From positions 1-60,652 of the forward strand of contig QCPO01000008.1 of NCBI GenBank assembly GCA_003212535.1: a stretch of 60,652 nt of DNA, given 5' to 3'. How positions within the stretch are numbered: position 1 is the first letter of the stretch; each line of letters starts with the position of its first letter. A model generated the notes under the pieces. It worked only from the letters and a program-made list of their open reading frames with translations. It did not search any database and was not told the origin of the DNA. Source of the stretch: Prochlorococcus sp. AG-436-O11 (GTDB taxonomy: Bacteria > Cyanobacteriota > Cyanobacteriia > PCC-6307 > Cyanobiaceae). Made by a program: the position numbers and the translations under genes. Below, in pieces: positions 1 to 9,072 of this stretch.

Positions 1-8
1 TTAGCTAA

Positions 9-1805
9 ATGTTTTTGAATGATTTTAAAAGAATTAAAAAGTTAGGGAGATATTTAACTAAAGATAAAAAAACAATTTTTTTGATTTTGATAGTTTTGTT
101 ACCTGTATCTTTTGCAGGCGCTATACAACCTCTATTGGTAGGGCAGGCAATCACAATTCTTAAAAAAGAAAGTACAGATGTCTGGTTAAGTAAAACCTTC
201 TTTGGGCAGTCAATTAATTTAATAATATTAACATTATTTATTACCGTTCTTTTGAGATTGGTTTTGCAAGGATATCAAACATATAATATCCAAGCCGTAG
301 GCCAGAGACTTACTGCAAGGATAAGGAGAGAACTTTTTGAACACTCTATCTCCCTCTCTCTTAAATATCACGATAAAATGCCTGTTGGTAAATTATTAAC
401 AAGGTTGACCAATGATGTAGACGCTTTAGCCGAGGTTTTTGGTAGTGGGGCCGTTGGTGTAATAGCTGATTTCGTTAGTCTGATAGTTATTTCTCTAACA
501 ATGCTTTCTATAGATAGAGGGCTTGCTATTTTGTTACTGTTAACCCAAATCCCCGTTTCATATTTTATTATTTGGCTTCAAAAACGTTATAGAAAAGCAA
601 ATTATCAAGTAAGGGAGGAATTGTCTCAACTTAACTCTGACTTCCAAGAGAATCTTCAAGGATTAGAAGTTGTTCAGATGTTCAGAAGAGAGGCTTTCAA
701 TAGTAAGAAATTTTCTAATACTGGACTCGCTTATAAAAAGGCGGTTAATGGAACAATTTTTTATGATAGTAGTATCTCAGCATTTATAGAGTGGATATCT
801 CTAGCTGCAGTATCTTTGGTATTAGCAGTGGGAGGATATTTAGTTACTTCTGGAAATATTGGTTTGGGAACATTAACTACCTTTATTTTATATTCTCAAA
901 GACTTTTTGAACCTTTAAGACAGCTTGCGGAGAGATTTACTCAAATTCAAGGAGGGCTTACAGCTGTCGAGAGAATAAATGAATTATTAGATGAAGAAAT
1001 TGAAATTAAAGATAATATTTCTTTGAAGCATTTTTCAAAAGAGGTCTTAAATAAAGACTTTGCTTTTAAAGGCAAAATTGAATTCCGCAATGTTACTTTC
1101 TTTTACAAAGAAGGTGAAGAGGTTATCAAGGATTTGTCTTTCTTGGTAAATCCAGGAGAGCATGTGGCTTTTGTTGGTCCAACTGGTTCAGGTAAAACAA
1201 CCATAATAAGATTGCTATGTAGATTATATGAACCGCAATCTGGACAGATTCTTATTGATGATATAAACATAAATGAAATTCCTATTGCAAAACTTAGAAA
1301 TATGCTAGGAGTTGTTTTACAAGATACTTTTATTTTTAGTGGTAATGTTGCAGATAATCTAAAGCTAAGTACTAATATCAATAATTTTGACTTAGAAAAA
1401 ATCTGTAAAGATCTAGGTTTGGAAAGTTTGTTTAAGAAATTACCTGATGGTTTAAACACCTTTCTTAGAGAAAGAGGAGGAAATCTTTCTTCTGGTGAAA
1501 AACAACTTCTTTCTGTCGCTCGTGTTGCGATTAGAAATCCTGTTGTCTTGATAATGGATGAGGCAACTGCATTTATGGACCCCTCCACTGAAGCTACTTT
1601 GCAAAGAGATCTTGAAAGAATTCTAAAAAGAAGAACAGCATTAGTTATAGCCCACAGACTAGCAACTATTGAAAGCTCTGATAAAATATTAGTCTTAAAA
1701 GGGGGGGAATTAATTGAAGAAGGAACACATATTGAACTTAGAAGTAAAAAAGGGCTATATTTTCAGCTCTCTGAACTTCAAGAAAAAGGATTCGCAAGCT
1801 TTTAA
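9..1805 (+). CDS. ABC half-transporter, ATP-binding and permease (MdlB/MsbA-like)
   Basis: This is a 598-residue exporter-type ABC protein with its membrane and ATPase parts fused. Residues about 20-330 hold roughly six hydrophobic membrane segments. The nucleotide-binding domain follows, with Walker A GPTGSGKTT at about residue 390, the signature LSSGEKQ at about 492, and Walker B VVLIMDEAT just after, followed by the H-loop region AHRLAT. The length is typical for half-transporters that work as dimers at the plasma membrane. The substrate (lipid, peptide or drug) cannot be told from sequence. The ATG at 9 leaves a normal N-terminus although it lies at the window edge. A seven-G run at 1701-1707 is in frame. 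The stop overlaps the next gene's start (TAATG), which suggests translational coupling. Confidence 0.93.
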   Translation: MFLNDFKRIKKLGRYLTKDKKTIFLILIVLLPVSFAGAIQPLLVGQAITILKKESTDVWLSKTFFGQSINLIILTLFITVLLRLVLQGYQTYNIQAVGQRLTARIRRELFEHSISLSLKYHDKMPVGKLLTRLTNDVDALAEVFGSGAVGVIADFVSLIVISLTMLSIDRGLAILLLLTQIPVSYFIIWLQKRYRKANYQVREELSQLNSDFQENLQGLEVVQMFRREAFNSKKFSNTGLAYKKAVNGTIFYDSSISAFIEWISLAAVSLVLAVGGYLVTSGNIGLGTLTTFILYSQRLFEPLRQLAERFTQIQGGLTAVERINELLDEEIEIKDNISLKHFSKEVLNKDFAFKGKIEFRNVTFFYKEGEEVIKDLSFLVNPGEHVAFVGPTGSGKTTIIRLLCRLYEPQSGQILIDDININEIPIAKLRNMLGVVLQDTFIFSGNVADNLKLSTNINNFDLEKICKDLGLESLFKKLPDGLNTFLRERGGNLSSGEKQLLSVARVAIRNPVVLIMDEATAFMDPSTEATLQRDLERILKRRTALVIAHRLATIESSDKILVLKGGELIEEGTHIELRSKKGLYFQLSELQEKGFASF

Positions 1806-2335
1806 TGATTTTTAGAAACCAAGTTTCATTAACAAAGAAAACAAACTCGATATCAAAAGATGAGCTTATAAAAAATTATGGATTGAATTCTTATGAATTT
1901 ACTCAAAAAAATAAAGAAGAGATTTTTGTTTGTAGTAAACATAAAGAATTAGATCTGATTGAGTTAGATCAACTTTTGCAAACTGTTGGTTGGAGTAGAA
2001 GGCCAATAAGGAGAGTTAAAAGAGCTTTAGATTTTAGTATTCTGGTTGTTGGATTATGGCTTCATGATGAAGATTTCCCTAGACTTGTTGGTTTTGCTAG
2101 ATGCACAGGTGACGGTATTTTAGAGGCCACAGTTTGGGATGTAGCTGTTAATCCTGTTTATCAGGGAAAAGGTTTAGGTAAAGAATTGATGAAATATATC
2201 TTAAAAGAATTAAAAAATATTGGAATTTATAAAGTTACCCTTTTCGCTGATGCAGAAGTGGTTTCATTTTATAAAAGACAAGGTTGGATATTAGAACCAA
2301 GAGGTTCTAAATGCGCTTTTTGGTATGCGAATTAA
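1805..2335 (+). CDS. GNAT-family N-acetyltransferase
   Basis: This 176-residue protein matches the GNAT fold. It has a central strand region ending in WDVAVNP, then the acetyl-CoA pyrophosphate-binding loop QGKGLGKEL at about residues 119-127, and a C-terminal FYKRQGW motif typical of the family's last strand and helix. The acceptor substrate is unknown; proteins, small amines and tRNA or ribosomal targets are all possible. It overlaps the upstream ABC gene by one base (TAATG), so the two are probably cotranscribed. Its stop codon abuts, with no intervening base, the stop of the convergent glycosyltransferase gene. Confidence 0.85.
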   Translation: MIFRNQVSLTKKTNSISKDELIKNYGLNSYEFTQKNKEEIFVCSKHKELDLIELDQLLQTVGWSRRPIRRVKRALDFSILVVGLWLHDEDFPRLVGFARCTGDGILEATVWDVAVNPVYQGKGLGKELMKYILKELKNIGIYKVTLFADAEVVSFYKRQGWILEPRGSKCAFWYAN

Positions 2336-3019
2336 TTATTTTTTGTAGTAATCAAGATATATAGTCTTTATAGATTCCCCTTTTAACCATCTTCTCCTAA
2401 ATTTCCAATTATTGAATGCTTGTAGAAAAATATTAGTTTTTTCCCATTTCCTAGAACTTGTATAAATTGGAAAATTTAATACTCTTAAATTTTCTTTATT
2501 TTTTAGTCTTTTTATAAAATCTAAATCTTCCATCAAAGGAATTTTGCTATAACCATTATTTTTAAAATAGGTTTTTCTATGTATTAATAAACCCTGGTCT
2601 CCATAGGGTGTTTTTAAAAAATAGCTTCTAAAATTCACTAGGATTTCAAGAAATCTGTATATTATCTTTTTACTATCTATTTGAAACGTAAAAGAATAAA
2701 CATAAGATTCGTCATCTTTTAAAACTAACTTTATTTTTTTTAACCAATCGCGATTTAACCTTGAGTCTGCATGTAAAAAAATAAACCATTCTCCTTCTGC
2801 ATTTTTGGCACCAATATTTAATTGTAAACCTCTATTTTTTTGTTTTGATTTATATACTTTTGCACCGTAAATATTTGCGATATCAATAGTTTTATCTTTA
2901 CTACCACAGTCAATAATAATAATTTCTAATTCTCTATTTATAATAGACAAATCTGAAAGCAATAATGGTAAATTATTTGCCTCATTGTAAGTTGGAATAA
3001 TAATTGAGATTTTTGACAA
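2336..3019 (-). CDS. Family 2 glycosyltransferase (rSAM/selenodomain-associated transferase 2 type)
   Basis: This 227-residue protein opens with the GT2 nucleotide-sugar site IIIPTYNEANN. It then has IIDCGSKDKT and the metal-binding FLHADSRL motif near residue 80, and later GDQGLLI and PLMEDLDF, which are typical of the TIGR04283 group. No membrane segments are evident. The start is TTG. The next gene upstream (3025-3660) belongs to the matching transferase 1 group with a gap of only 5 bases, so the two are almost certainly one operon. In other bacteria this pair sits beside a radical SAM protein now linked to arsenosugar synthesis, and that partner is not in this window. Family assignment is firm; the actual sugar product is unknown. 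Confidence 0.85.
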   Translation of the reverse strand: MSKISIIIPTYNEANNLPLLLSDLSIINRELEIIIIDCGSKDKTIDIANIYGAKVYKSKQKNRGLQLNIGAKNAEGEWFIFLHADSRLNRDWLKKIKLVLKDDESYVYSFTFQIDSKKIIYRFLEILVNFRSYFLKTPYGDQGLLIHRKTYFKNNGYSKIPLMEDLDFIKRLKNKENLRVLNFPIYTSSRKWEKTNIFLQAFNNWKFRRRWLKGESIKTIYLDYYKK

Positions 3020-3024
3020 AGTGA

Positions 3025-3660
3025 TTAATTTCTCTTCTCAATGTCAATTATTGTATCTACATCTATTTTTGTATTTAAAAACTTATATCTAATATCTATG
3101 GAAGAAAAATTATCAATTGTATCTTGTAGTACATTCTCTTTACTCCAATTTATATTTATGAAAGGTAAATGTAAATGAGAGGATAATATTTTTTCTGAGA
3201 AAGCAATAAGCCAATATCCTCCATCATTTGATGGACCTAAAATGAGATCGTTTTTTTTAAGTTCTTTTATCGTATTTACAATATCCAAATGACATAAATC
3301 TGGAAGGTCAGTCCCAATAAAGATTATATTTTTAAATTTTTTGTTAATAAAGAATTTTTTATTAATGATTATTTGTCTTTTCATTCTTTCTCCTAAGCAA
3401 CCTTTCCCCTGTAAATTAAAGTTTCTAATGCCTAATTGATTAGACCATCTTCTACTTTTATTAAATCCAACACCAGATATTGCTAGAGAAATATCAATTA
3501 GTCCTTTTTGTTTGATAGATTGAGCAACTGATAGTGTATGTTTTGTCATTATACCTTGCACTTTCGCAGAATTGATTTTACCTATATCTCTAGATAACCT
3601 TGTTTTGCAACGACCAAAACCATGCCACTTAGCCATTATTATAAGTAATGATTTATCCAA
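3025..3660 (-). CDS. DUF2064 glycosyltransferase-like protein (rSAM/selenodomain-associated transferase 1 type)
   Basis: This 211-residue protein belongs to the DUF2064/TIGR04282 group, which has a nucleotidyl- or sugar-transferase-like Rossmann fold. Visible hallmarks are IIMAKWHGFGRCKTRLSRDIG at the N-terminus (CKTRL is the family core), GTDLPDL at about residues 116-122, and GPSNDGGYWLIAF just after. A TTG start is used; the first ATG, at the ninth codon, would cut into the first conserved strand. It lies 5 bases upstream of the partner glycosyltransferase and is divergent from dnaA across 165 bases. The substrate is not known. Confidence 0.83.
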   Translation of the reverse strand: MDKSLLIIMAKWHGFGRCKTRLSRDIGKINSAKVQGIMTKHTLSVAQSIKQKGLIDISLAISGVGFNKSRRWSNQLGIRNFNLQGKGCLGERMKRQIIINKKFFINKKFKNIIFIGTDLPDLCHLDIVNTIKELKKNDLILGPSNDGGYWLIAFSEKILSSHLHLPFININWSKENVLQDTIDNFSSIDIRYKFLNTKIDVDTIIDIEKRN

Positions 3661-3825
3661 AAAGACAATAGGAAATTTGTTTTAATTATAAACTTAAAAA
3701 AAAATTTTTTACTTACAAATTTCTAATCTCCATTGTTAAAAATTTTTAAATTTATTATGATCTTATGATTAGAAAATGGCCAATTATTAAATTCCAACTA
3801 GATTGGATATCTATAGATTAAAATT

Positions 3826-5223
3826 TTGCAAGCAACTAATCCTATCTGGGCGGAAGTTCAACAATTACTCCAAAAAAATTTAAGTAAGCCTTCCTTTGAA
3901 ACTTGGATAAGGCCTGCTAAATTTAATGGCTTTGAGAATGGGATATTGACTTTGATTGCCCCAAACTCATTCTCAAGTGATTGGTTGAGGAAAAATTATT
4001 GTGAAACAATTGAAAAAGCTGCAGAAGAAATATGTGGGCATAATGTAAAAGTAATTTTTAAATATGAAACTAATATCAACAGCCTCTCAGAAACTAAAGA
4101 TAATTTAAAAGAAAAGAATATTAATATTCAAGAAAAATCTTTTTCCAATAGCCAAGATATTACAGCTACTTTAAAAAATAGATCCAAAAACCCTAACAGT
4201 TTAAATTTTCGTTATGTATTTAAAAGATTTGTAGTGGGTCCAAATAGTAGGTTGGCTCATGCTGCAGCTTTGGCTGTTGCGGAATCTCCTGGAAGAGAAT
4301 TTAATCCATTATTTATCTGTGGAGGAGTTGGTCTTGGGAAAACTCATTTAATGCAGGCAATAGGACATTATCGCGTAGAAATAGATCCAGAAGCTAAAGT
4401 CAAATATGTCTCCACAGAGACTTTTACTAATGATGTTATTAGCGGTATCCGGAGAGATGGAATGACGGCTATTAGAGATAAATATAGAAATGTGGATTTA
4501 ATTTTAATAGATGATATTCAGTTTCTAGAAGGTAAAGAATATACTCAAGAAGAATTTTTTCATACCTTTAATGCACTTCATGAATCAGGAAGTCAAATAG
4601 TTATTGCAAGTGATAGACCACCAAGTCAATTATCTGGAATTCAAGAGAGATTAATTTCTAGATTTTCAATGGGGATGACTGCAGATATACAATCTCCTGA
4701 TCTTGAAACCAGGGTGGCTATTCTTCAAAAAAAGGCAGAACAAGAGAGAATGACTCTCCCAAGAGATTTAATTCAATTTATAGCAGGTAGATTCACTTCA
4801 AATATTCGAGAATTAGAAGGAGCATTTACTAGAGCTGTTGCATTTGCTTCAATTACTGGATTGCCATTGACAGTCCAATCAATTGCGCCAATGCTCGACC
4901 CTAATAGTGTTGGTGTTGTTGTGACTCCAACTCAAGTTATAAAAAAAGTATCCGAATTTTTTAAAGTTTCAACTGATGAATTGATTAGTTCAAGTAGAAG
5001 GAAGCCAGTAAGCCAAGCGAGGCAAATAGGAATGTATCTTATGAGGCAAGGAACTGATCTAAGTCTTCCAAGGATTGGAGAAGAATTTGGAGGCAAGGAC
5101 CATACAACTGTAATGTATGCTATTGAGCAAGTCGAAAAAAAATTGTCGACTGATCCTAATATTGCAAGTCAAGTTCAAAAAATTAGAGATTTACTTCAAA
5201 TAGACTCAAGAAAAAATTTATAA
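3826..5223 (+). CDS. dnaA: Chromosomal replication initiator protein DnaA
   Basis: DnaA binds DnaA boxes and opens the replication origin. This 465-residue copy has all four domains: domain I (about 1-85), a short polar linker (about 86-125), the AAA+ ATPase with Walker [10 protein letters not shown] at about residue 166 and Walker [10 protein letters not shown] at about 225, and the C-terminal DNA-binding domain with the signature [15 protein letters not shown] at about 422. The start is TTG at 3826, giving the usual cyanobacterial opening in which an AT-rich leader precedes QATNPIW. I see no cluster of DnaA boxes or dnaN nearby, so this is not obviously the origin. It is convergent with the GST gene, only 6 bases away. 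Confidence 0.98.
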   Translation: MQATNPIWAEVQQLLQKNLSKPSFETWIRPAKFNGFENGILTLIAPNSFSSDWLRKNYCETIEKAAEEICGHNVKVIFKYETNINSLSETKDNLKEKNINIQEKSFSNSQDITATLKNRSKNPNSLNFRYVFKRFVVGPNSRLAHAAALAVAESPGREFNPLFICGGVGLGKTHLMQAIGHYRVEIDPEAKVKYVSTETFTNDVISGIRRDGMTAIRDKYRNVDLILIDDIQFLEGKEYTQEEFFHTFNALHESGSQIVIASDRPPSQLSGIQERLISRFSMGMTADIQSPDLETRVAILQKKAEQERMTLPRDLIQFIAGRFTSNIRELEGAFTRAVAFASITGLPLTVQSIAPMLDPNSVGVVVTPTQVIKKVSEFFKVSTDELISSSRRKPVSQARQIGMYLMRQGTDLSLPRIGEEFGGKDHTTVMYAIEQVEKKLSTDPNIASQVQKIRDLLQIDSRKNL

Positions 5224-5229
5224 ATAATA

Positions 5230-6453
5230 TTACTGAAAGTTTTGTGGATCCTGATCGTATCTATGTCTAATAGGTATTTTTTCGATATCTTTATTATTAC
5301 TAAATGACTCGATTTTATTTAACGATTTTCTTAAGATTCTTGCAGAAATAACTGGCATATCTCTAGGCACTGAAATTCTATTTTTCAAATATCTTATAGA
5401 TTTTCCTGCATTATATTGAGGTTCGTATACTTCACCTGTGATCATATGTGTAAGAGCAGATCTCAATGACTCTTCAAATAAATCCTTATCATATGGGTTT
5501 ACTTTGATAATGTTTTCTTTATGTTTTAGAACTCTTTTAAGAGCAAATTTAGCGTAGTAATTTAAATCAAATTCTTTATTGAATTCTAAATTGCCAAGAC
5601 CTTCTCCATTATCTATTGATTTAGAGAAGGAAACTTGTTGATCATTAGTCTCTTTGAAGCAACCACCCATTTGGGGAGGTAAATCATGAGAGTGTGTGTG
5701 AAAATCTCCTTGAGTACCTCTATATGAACTTGTATCTTCAAAAAGTGTTAGCCAATTATTAATATAGGGATAATTTCCTCTTAAGTTAAATCCTTTGTAA
5801 TAGCTTAATGATGCATTCATTCTTTCCATATAGGGAATAAAAATTATATCTCCAGTCCCAGGTTCTATTCTCCCAGAAACAGAAACTGATGGATCAATAA
5901 AGCCCGTTTTTGAAGTGCTTAAGATTTCCTCGAATTTAGAAATAGATTCTTGAAATCTTTTTTTTCTAAAAGAATTGTCTAAAAAGTTCAATCCCTCTCG
6001 ACAAAGCCAATTACACCAAGATCTAAAAATTTCTCTTTCTAATTCCCTAGTTTTTAGAAGATTCTTTGACATCAGTAATGATCCTAATGGCCCGAATTCA
6101 TTCTCTAAAAATTCAATGATATTATCACTCTCTGTTATTATTTTTTCTTCAAATTTAATGGCGGGTAATTTCCCTGAGCTTACTTTCTCAAGATACCATT
6201 TTTCTTTTTGACCATAACAAAACATATTTATTTTCTCAATTTTGTAAGGAATTCTTTTGAATTCAAGCCACAACCAAATTTTCTGACAGTAAGGACACCA
6301 TGAATGCCTGTCTCTATATAATGTGACAATGGCTTCATTTTTACTATGACCAAATAACCTTAAATTTGCGTAAGAATTATTATTACCGTTCACTCTATCG
6401 ATATCTACTATTTCGAACTTACTTAAATCTTCCCAACTCAAAATATCGCGCAT
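5230..6453 (-). CDS. Glutathione S-transferase-like protein with N-terminal CPYC thioredoxin fold
   Basis: This 407-residue protein begins with a thioredoxin/glutaredoxin-like fold. WCPYCQK places a CxxC pair at Cys53 and Cys56, followed by the GST-type GKLPAIKFEEKIITESDNI stretch that binds glutathione. A helical GST C-terminal domain occupies roughly residues 130-265. A further region of about 140 residues has no motif I recognise and makes the protein nearly twice the length of a classical GST. The CPYC pair suggests thiol oxidoreductase or deglutathionylation activity rather than simple conjugation. It is divergent from glutathione reductase with only 51 bases between starts, which suggests a shared regulatory region and a common glutathione role. 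Confidence 0.85.
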   Translation of the reverse strand: MRDILSWEDLSKFEIVDIDRVNGNNNSYANLRLFGHSKNEAIVTLYRDRHSWCPYCQKIWLWLEFKRIPYKIEKINMFCYGQKEKWYLEKVSSGKLPAIKFEEKIITESDNIIEFLENEFGPLGSLLMSKNLLKTRELEREIFRSWCNWLCREGLNFLDNSFRKKRFQESISKFEEILSTSKTGFIDPSVSVSGRIEPGTGDIIFIPYMERMNASLSYYKGFNLRGNYPYINNWLTLFEDTSSYRGTQGDFHTHSHDLPPQMGGCFKETNDQQVSFSKSIDNGEGLGNLEFNKEFDLNYYAKFALKRVLKHKENIIKVNPYDKDLFEESLRSALTHMITGEVYEPQYNAGKSIRYLKNRISVPRDMPVISARILRKSLNKIESFSNNKDIEKIPIRHRYDQDPQNFQ

Positions 6454-6504
6454 TCTTTGATTTTAAGATATATTTTAACTTTATAATAATTGATTTAAAA
6501 AATC

Positions 6505-7869
6505 TTGGAATTTTATTTTGATTTAATCGTCATTGGGGCTGGATCTGGAGGGCTAGCTGCAGCTAAACGTGCAGCTAGTTATGGCGCTAAAGTTGCAATT
6601 ATAGAAGTTAATCAAATAGGTGGGACTTGTGTAATACGAGGTTGTGTTCCAAAAAAATTGATGGTCTATGCAGCTATCAATAGAAGAAACATTATTTCTT
6701 CTGAAGGTTATGGCTTGAAAATTAATCAAATTAGTTTTGAATCGAATATTCTTCTCAAAAATATTAGAGAAGAGGTTTTGAGACTAAGTAATTTTCACAA
6801 AAATTCTCTAGAAAAATTAGATATAAAAGTTTTTAAAGGCTTAGGAAGATTTTCAAGTGAAAAAGAAGTAGAAATAATTTGTCCAAAAACAAATAAAGTA
6901 ATTAATAAAATAAGCGCAAAAAAAATTCTAATTTCAGTTGGAGGGAAGCCAAAGAAATTAAATATTCCTGGAATAGAATTAGCATGGACGAGCGATGATA
7001 TCTTTCAATTACATAGCTTCCCTAAGTCATTATTAATAGTTGGAGGTGGATATATTGCTTGTGAATTTGCATCTATTTTTCAGAATTTGGGTACCACAGT
7101 TACTCAACTAATTAGAGGTAAAAGTTTACTTAATGGGTTTGATAAGGATCTATCTTCATGCATAGAAGAATTAACGACTTCTATGGGCATAAATATAATA
7201 TACAAAAATGAATTAAGGTCTATTCAGAAAGTTGATGAAAATCTTGAGTCGACATTGGATTCCGGTAGTAAAGTTTTAAGTAATAATATACTTATTGCAA
7301 CAGGAAGAGAGCCAGACCTTCAACCTTTAAATTTAGATTTTTTAAATCTAAAAATGGATGGTCCTTATTTAGAAGTCGATGATCTTAATCAGACAAGCAA
7401 CTCTAACATATTTGCTATTGGTGATATTACAAATAAACCAAGCTTAACTCCAGTAGCAATTGAACAAGGAAGAGTCTTTTCAGATAATTTTTTTGCTGAT
7501 CTTAAAAGAAAAGTAAATTATGAAAATATCCCTAAGGCTGTTTTCACTATTCCTGAAATTTCAACAGTTGGATTAAGTGAGGAAATAGCTAAAGAAATTT
7601 ACTCTGAGAAAAACATAAAAATTTATAAATGTAATTTTACGCCTATGTCTAATACCTTTAAAACAAACAAATCCAAATGCATGTTAAAACTTGTGGTTAA
7701 TAATTTAAATGATAAGGTTTTAGGATGTCACATGTTTGGTGAATCGTCTTCTGAAATTATTCAAATGGTCTCAATTTCATTAAATGCAGGGATAACAAAA
7801 AAAGATTTTGATACCACCATGGCCTTGCACCCAACCATCTCAGAAGAATTTGTAACTATGTATGGCTAA
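6505..7869 (+). CDS. gor: Glutathione reductase (NADPH)
   Basis: The enzyme reduces oxidised glutathione with NADPH in the cytosol. It has 454 residues, the normal length. The FAD-binding GAGSGG is at residues 11-16. The redox-active disulfide GGTCVIRGCVPKK (Cys42 and Cys47) has the spacing and flanks that mark glutathione reductases rather than lipoamide dehydrogenases. The second Rossmann motif is GGGYIACEFA, with a downstream Arg (IRGKS) fitting NADPH. The C-terminal HPTISEE supplies the catalytic His-Glu. The start is TTG at 6505, the codon that keeps the first FAD-binding strand. Its stop is 4 bases from the convergent exchanger's stop. Confidence 0.95.
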   Translation: MEFYFDLIVIGAGSGGLAAAKRAASYGAKVAIIEVNQIGGTCVIRGCVPKKLMVYAAINRRNIISSEGYGLKINQISFESNILLKNIREEVLRLSNFHKNSLEKLDIKVFKGLGRFSSEKEVEIICPKTNKVINKISAKKILISVGGKPKKLNIPGIELAWTSDDIFQLHSFPKSLLIVGGGYIACEFASIFQNLGTTVTQLIRGKSLLNGFDKDLSSCIEELTTSMGINIIYKNELRSIQKVDENLESTLDSGSKVLSNNILIATGREPDLQPLNLDFLNLKMDGPYLEVDDLNQTSNSNIFAIGDITNKPSLTPVAIEQGRVFSDNFFADLKRKVNYENIPKAVFTIPEISTVGLSEEIAKEIYSEKNIKIYKCNFTPMSNTFKTNKSKCMLKLVVNNLNDKVLGCHMFGESSSEIIQMVSISLNAGITKKDFDTTMALHPTISEEFVTMYG

Positions 7870-7873
7870 TAAA

Positions 7874-8953
7874 CTATGATCTAGATATCTTAAATTTTTC
7901 TTGAGCAAGAAGAAACAAAGTAAGTATTGAAAAATAAATTAAAATGAAAATCCTTAATTCATAAAGATAATTAAAGCTATTCAAAAAAAGTATTTTGTCG
8001 AGAATATAAAATATATAAAGATTCAAGAGTATAAAACCTTCAATTCTTGTAATTTTTCCTTTACTCCAAAAAATTGGCATGCAAGCAAAGGTAGTTAAAA
8101 CCATAAATGGCAGGTCAACTTTTATCAGGCTTTGTTCAATTGATAACCCTTTAAATCCTGAAAAGATACTGCAACTTCCAAGGATTAGAAGTTGATTAAG
8201 CAAATTGCTTCCTATGACATTCCCAATTGCAAGATCAGTTTTACCTTTAAATGCTGCAATTATTGAAGTTACTAATTCTGGGAGAGATGTTCCAGTGGCG
8301 ACTATAGTCAAACCTATAACAATTTCATTTACTCCTAATAGAATGGCAAGTTTCTGAGAACCATTGACTAAAATATTTGAACCAAAGCTTAGAATAAATA
8401 TTCCAAATATCAACTTTATTAAAATATTAAGTTTACCTCTATTGCAATCATCAAAGTCTTCTATTTCTGGTTCGGCATTTTTTGTATCCTCTTCTTTCTC
8501 ATTGATGGTATTTATTTCCCAAATTGTATTTAATATCAGACAAAATATAAGAAAGATCCCTGCTTGCCATGTTAAAAGGCCAGTTGATGACATTGCCCAG
8601 ATCGCACAGGAAATAGCCATTAAAAGAGGGACGTCTCTTCTGACTATTCTACTTTTTACTTTTAGAGGTGTTATTAATGAGCTTATACCTAATACAACAA
8701 GAATATTAAAAATATTGCTCCCTATTACATTGCTCGCTGCAAGAGAATCACTGCCCTTGAAAACTGAATTTAAACTTACTAATAATTCGGGAGAGCTTGT
8801 ACCTAGTGAGACAACTGTTAAACCAATTACTATTTGAGGTATTCCTAAAATTAAGGATAAGTTTATGGCACCTTGAATAAAGAATTCTCCTCCTGTAAAA
8901 AGTAATATTACTCCTACAATTATTTCTATTATTGGCAATAAAAAATCACTCAT
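7874..8953 (-). CDS. Calcium/sodium antiporter, CaCA family (YrbG-like)
   Basis: This 359-residue integral membrane protein has about ten hydrophobic segments and the two inverted alpha-repeats of the cation/Ca exchanger family. The first repeat is near GLTVVSLGTSSPELLVSL and ASNVIGSNIFN. The second is near GLTIVATGTSLPELVTSI and IGNVIGSNLLN. The conserved Ser/Pro-Glu pairs form the cation site. It probably exports Ca2+ in exchange for Na+ or H+ at the plasma membrane. An acidic cytoplasmic loop lies between the halves (about residues 155-170). It is divergent from pyrC. Confidence 0.92.
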   Translation of the reverse strand: MSDFLLPIIEIIVGVILLFTGGEFFIQGAINLSLILGIPQIVIGLTVVSLGTSSPELLVSLNSVFKGSDSLAASNVIGSNIFNILVVLGISSLITPLKVKSRIVRRDVPLLMAISCAIWAMSSTGLLTWQAGIFLIFCLILNTIWEINTINEKEEDTKNAEPEIEDFDDCNRGKLNILIKLIFGIFILSFGSNILVNGSQKLAILLGVNEIVIGLTIVATGTSLPELVTSIIAAFKGKTDLAIGNVIGSNLLNQLLILGSCSIFSGFKGLSIEQSLIKVDLPFMVLTTFACMPIFWSKGKITRIEGFILLNLYIFYILDKILFLNSFNYLYELRIFILIYFSILTLFLLAQEKFKISRS

Positions 8954-9072
8954 ATTGAAATTCTTTTGTTAGACATTTTATATTTATATAGTTGTTTAAT
9001 AACTATCATCGAATATCTATAAATCATTGTCAATTTTTATTTGCTGTTAAAATTAATTAAATAGTTAAAATT

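Noticed and set aside
1103..1588. Long antisense ORF inside the ABC transporter gene, and similar ones inside hemE, thrB, aroA and tamB
   Set aside because: They are shadows of conserved genes; the proteins have no recognisable motifs or matching gene context.
1701..1707. Seven-G run in the ABC transporter as a further frameshift candidate
   Set aside because: It is in frame (Lys-Gly-Gly-Glu) and the protein is complete.
3661..3825. Replication origin next to dnaA
   Set aside because: I see no cluster of DnaA boxes and no dnaN neighbour, and the gap is short.
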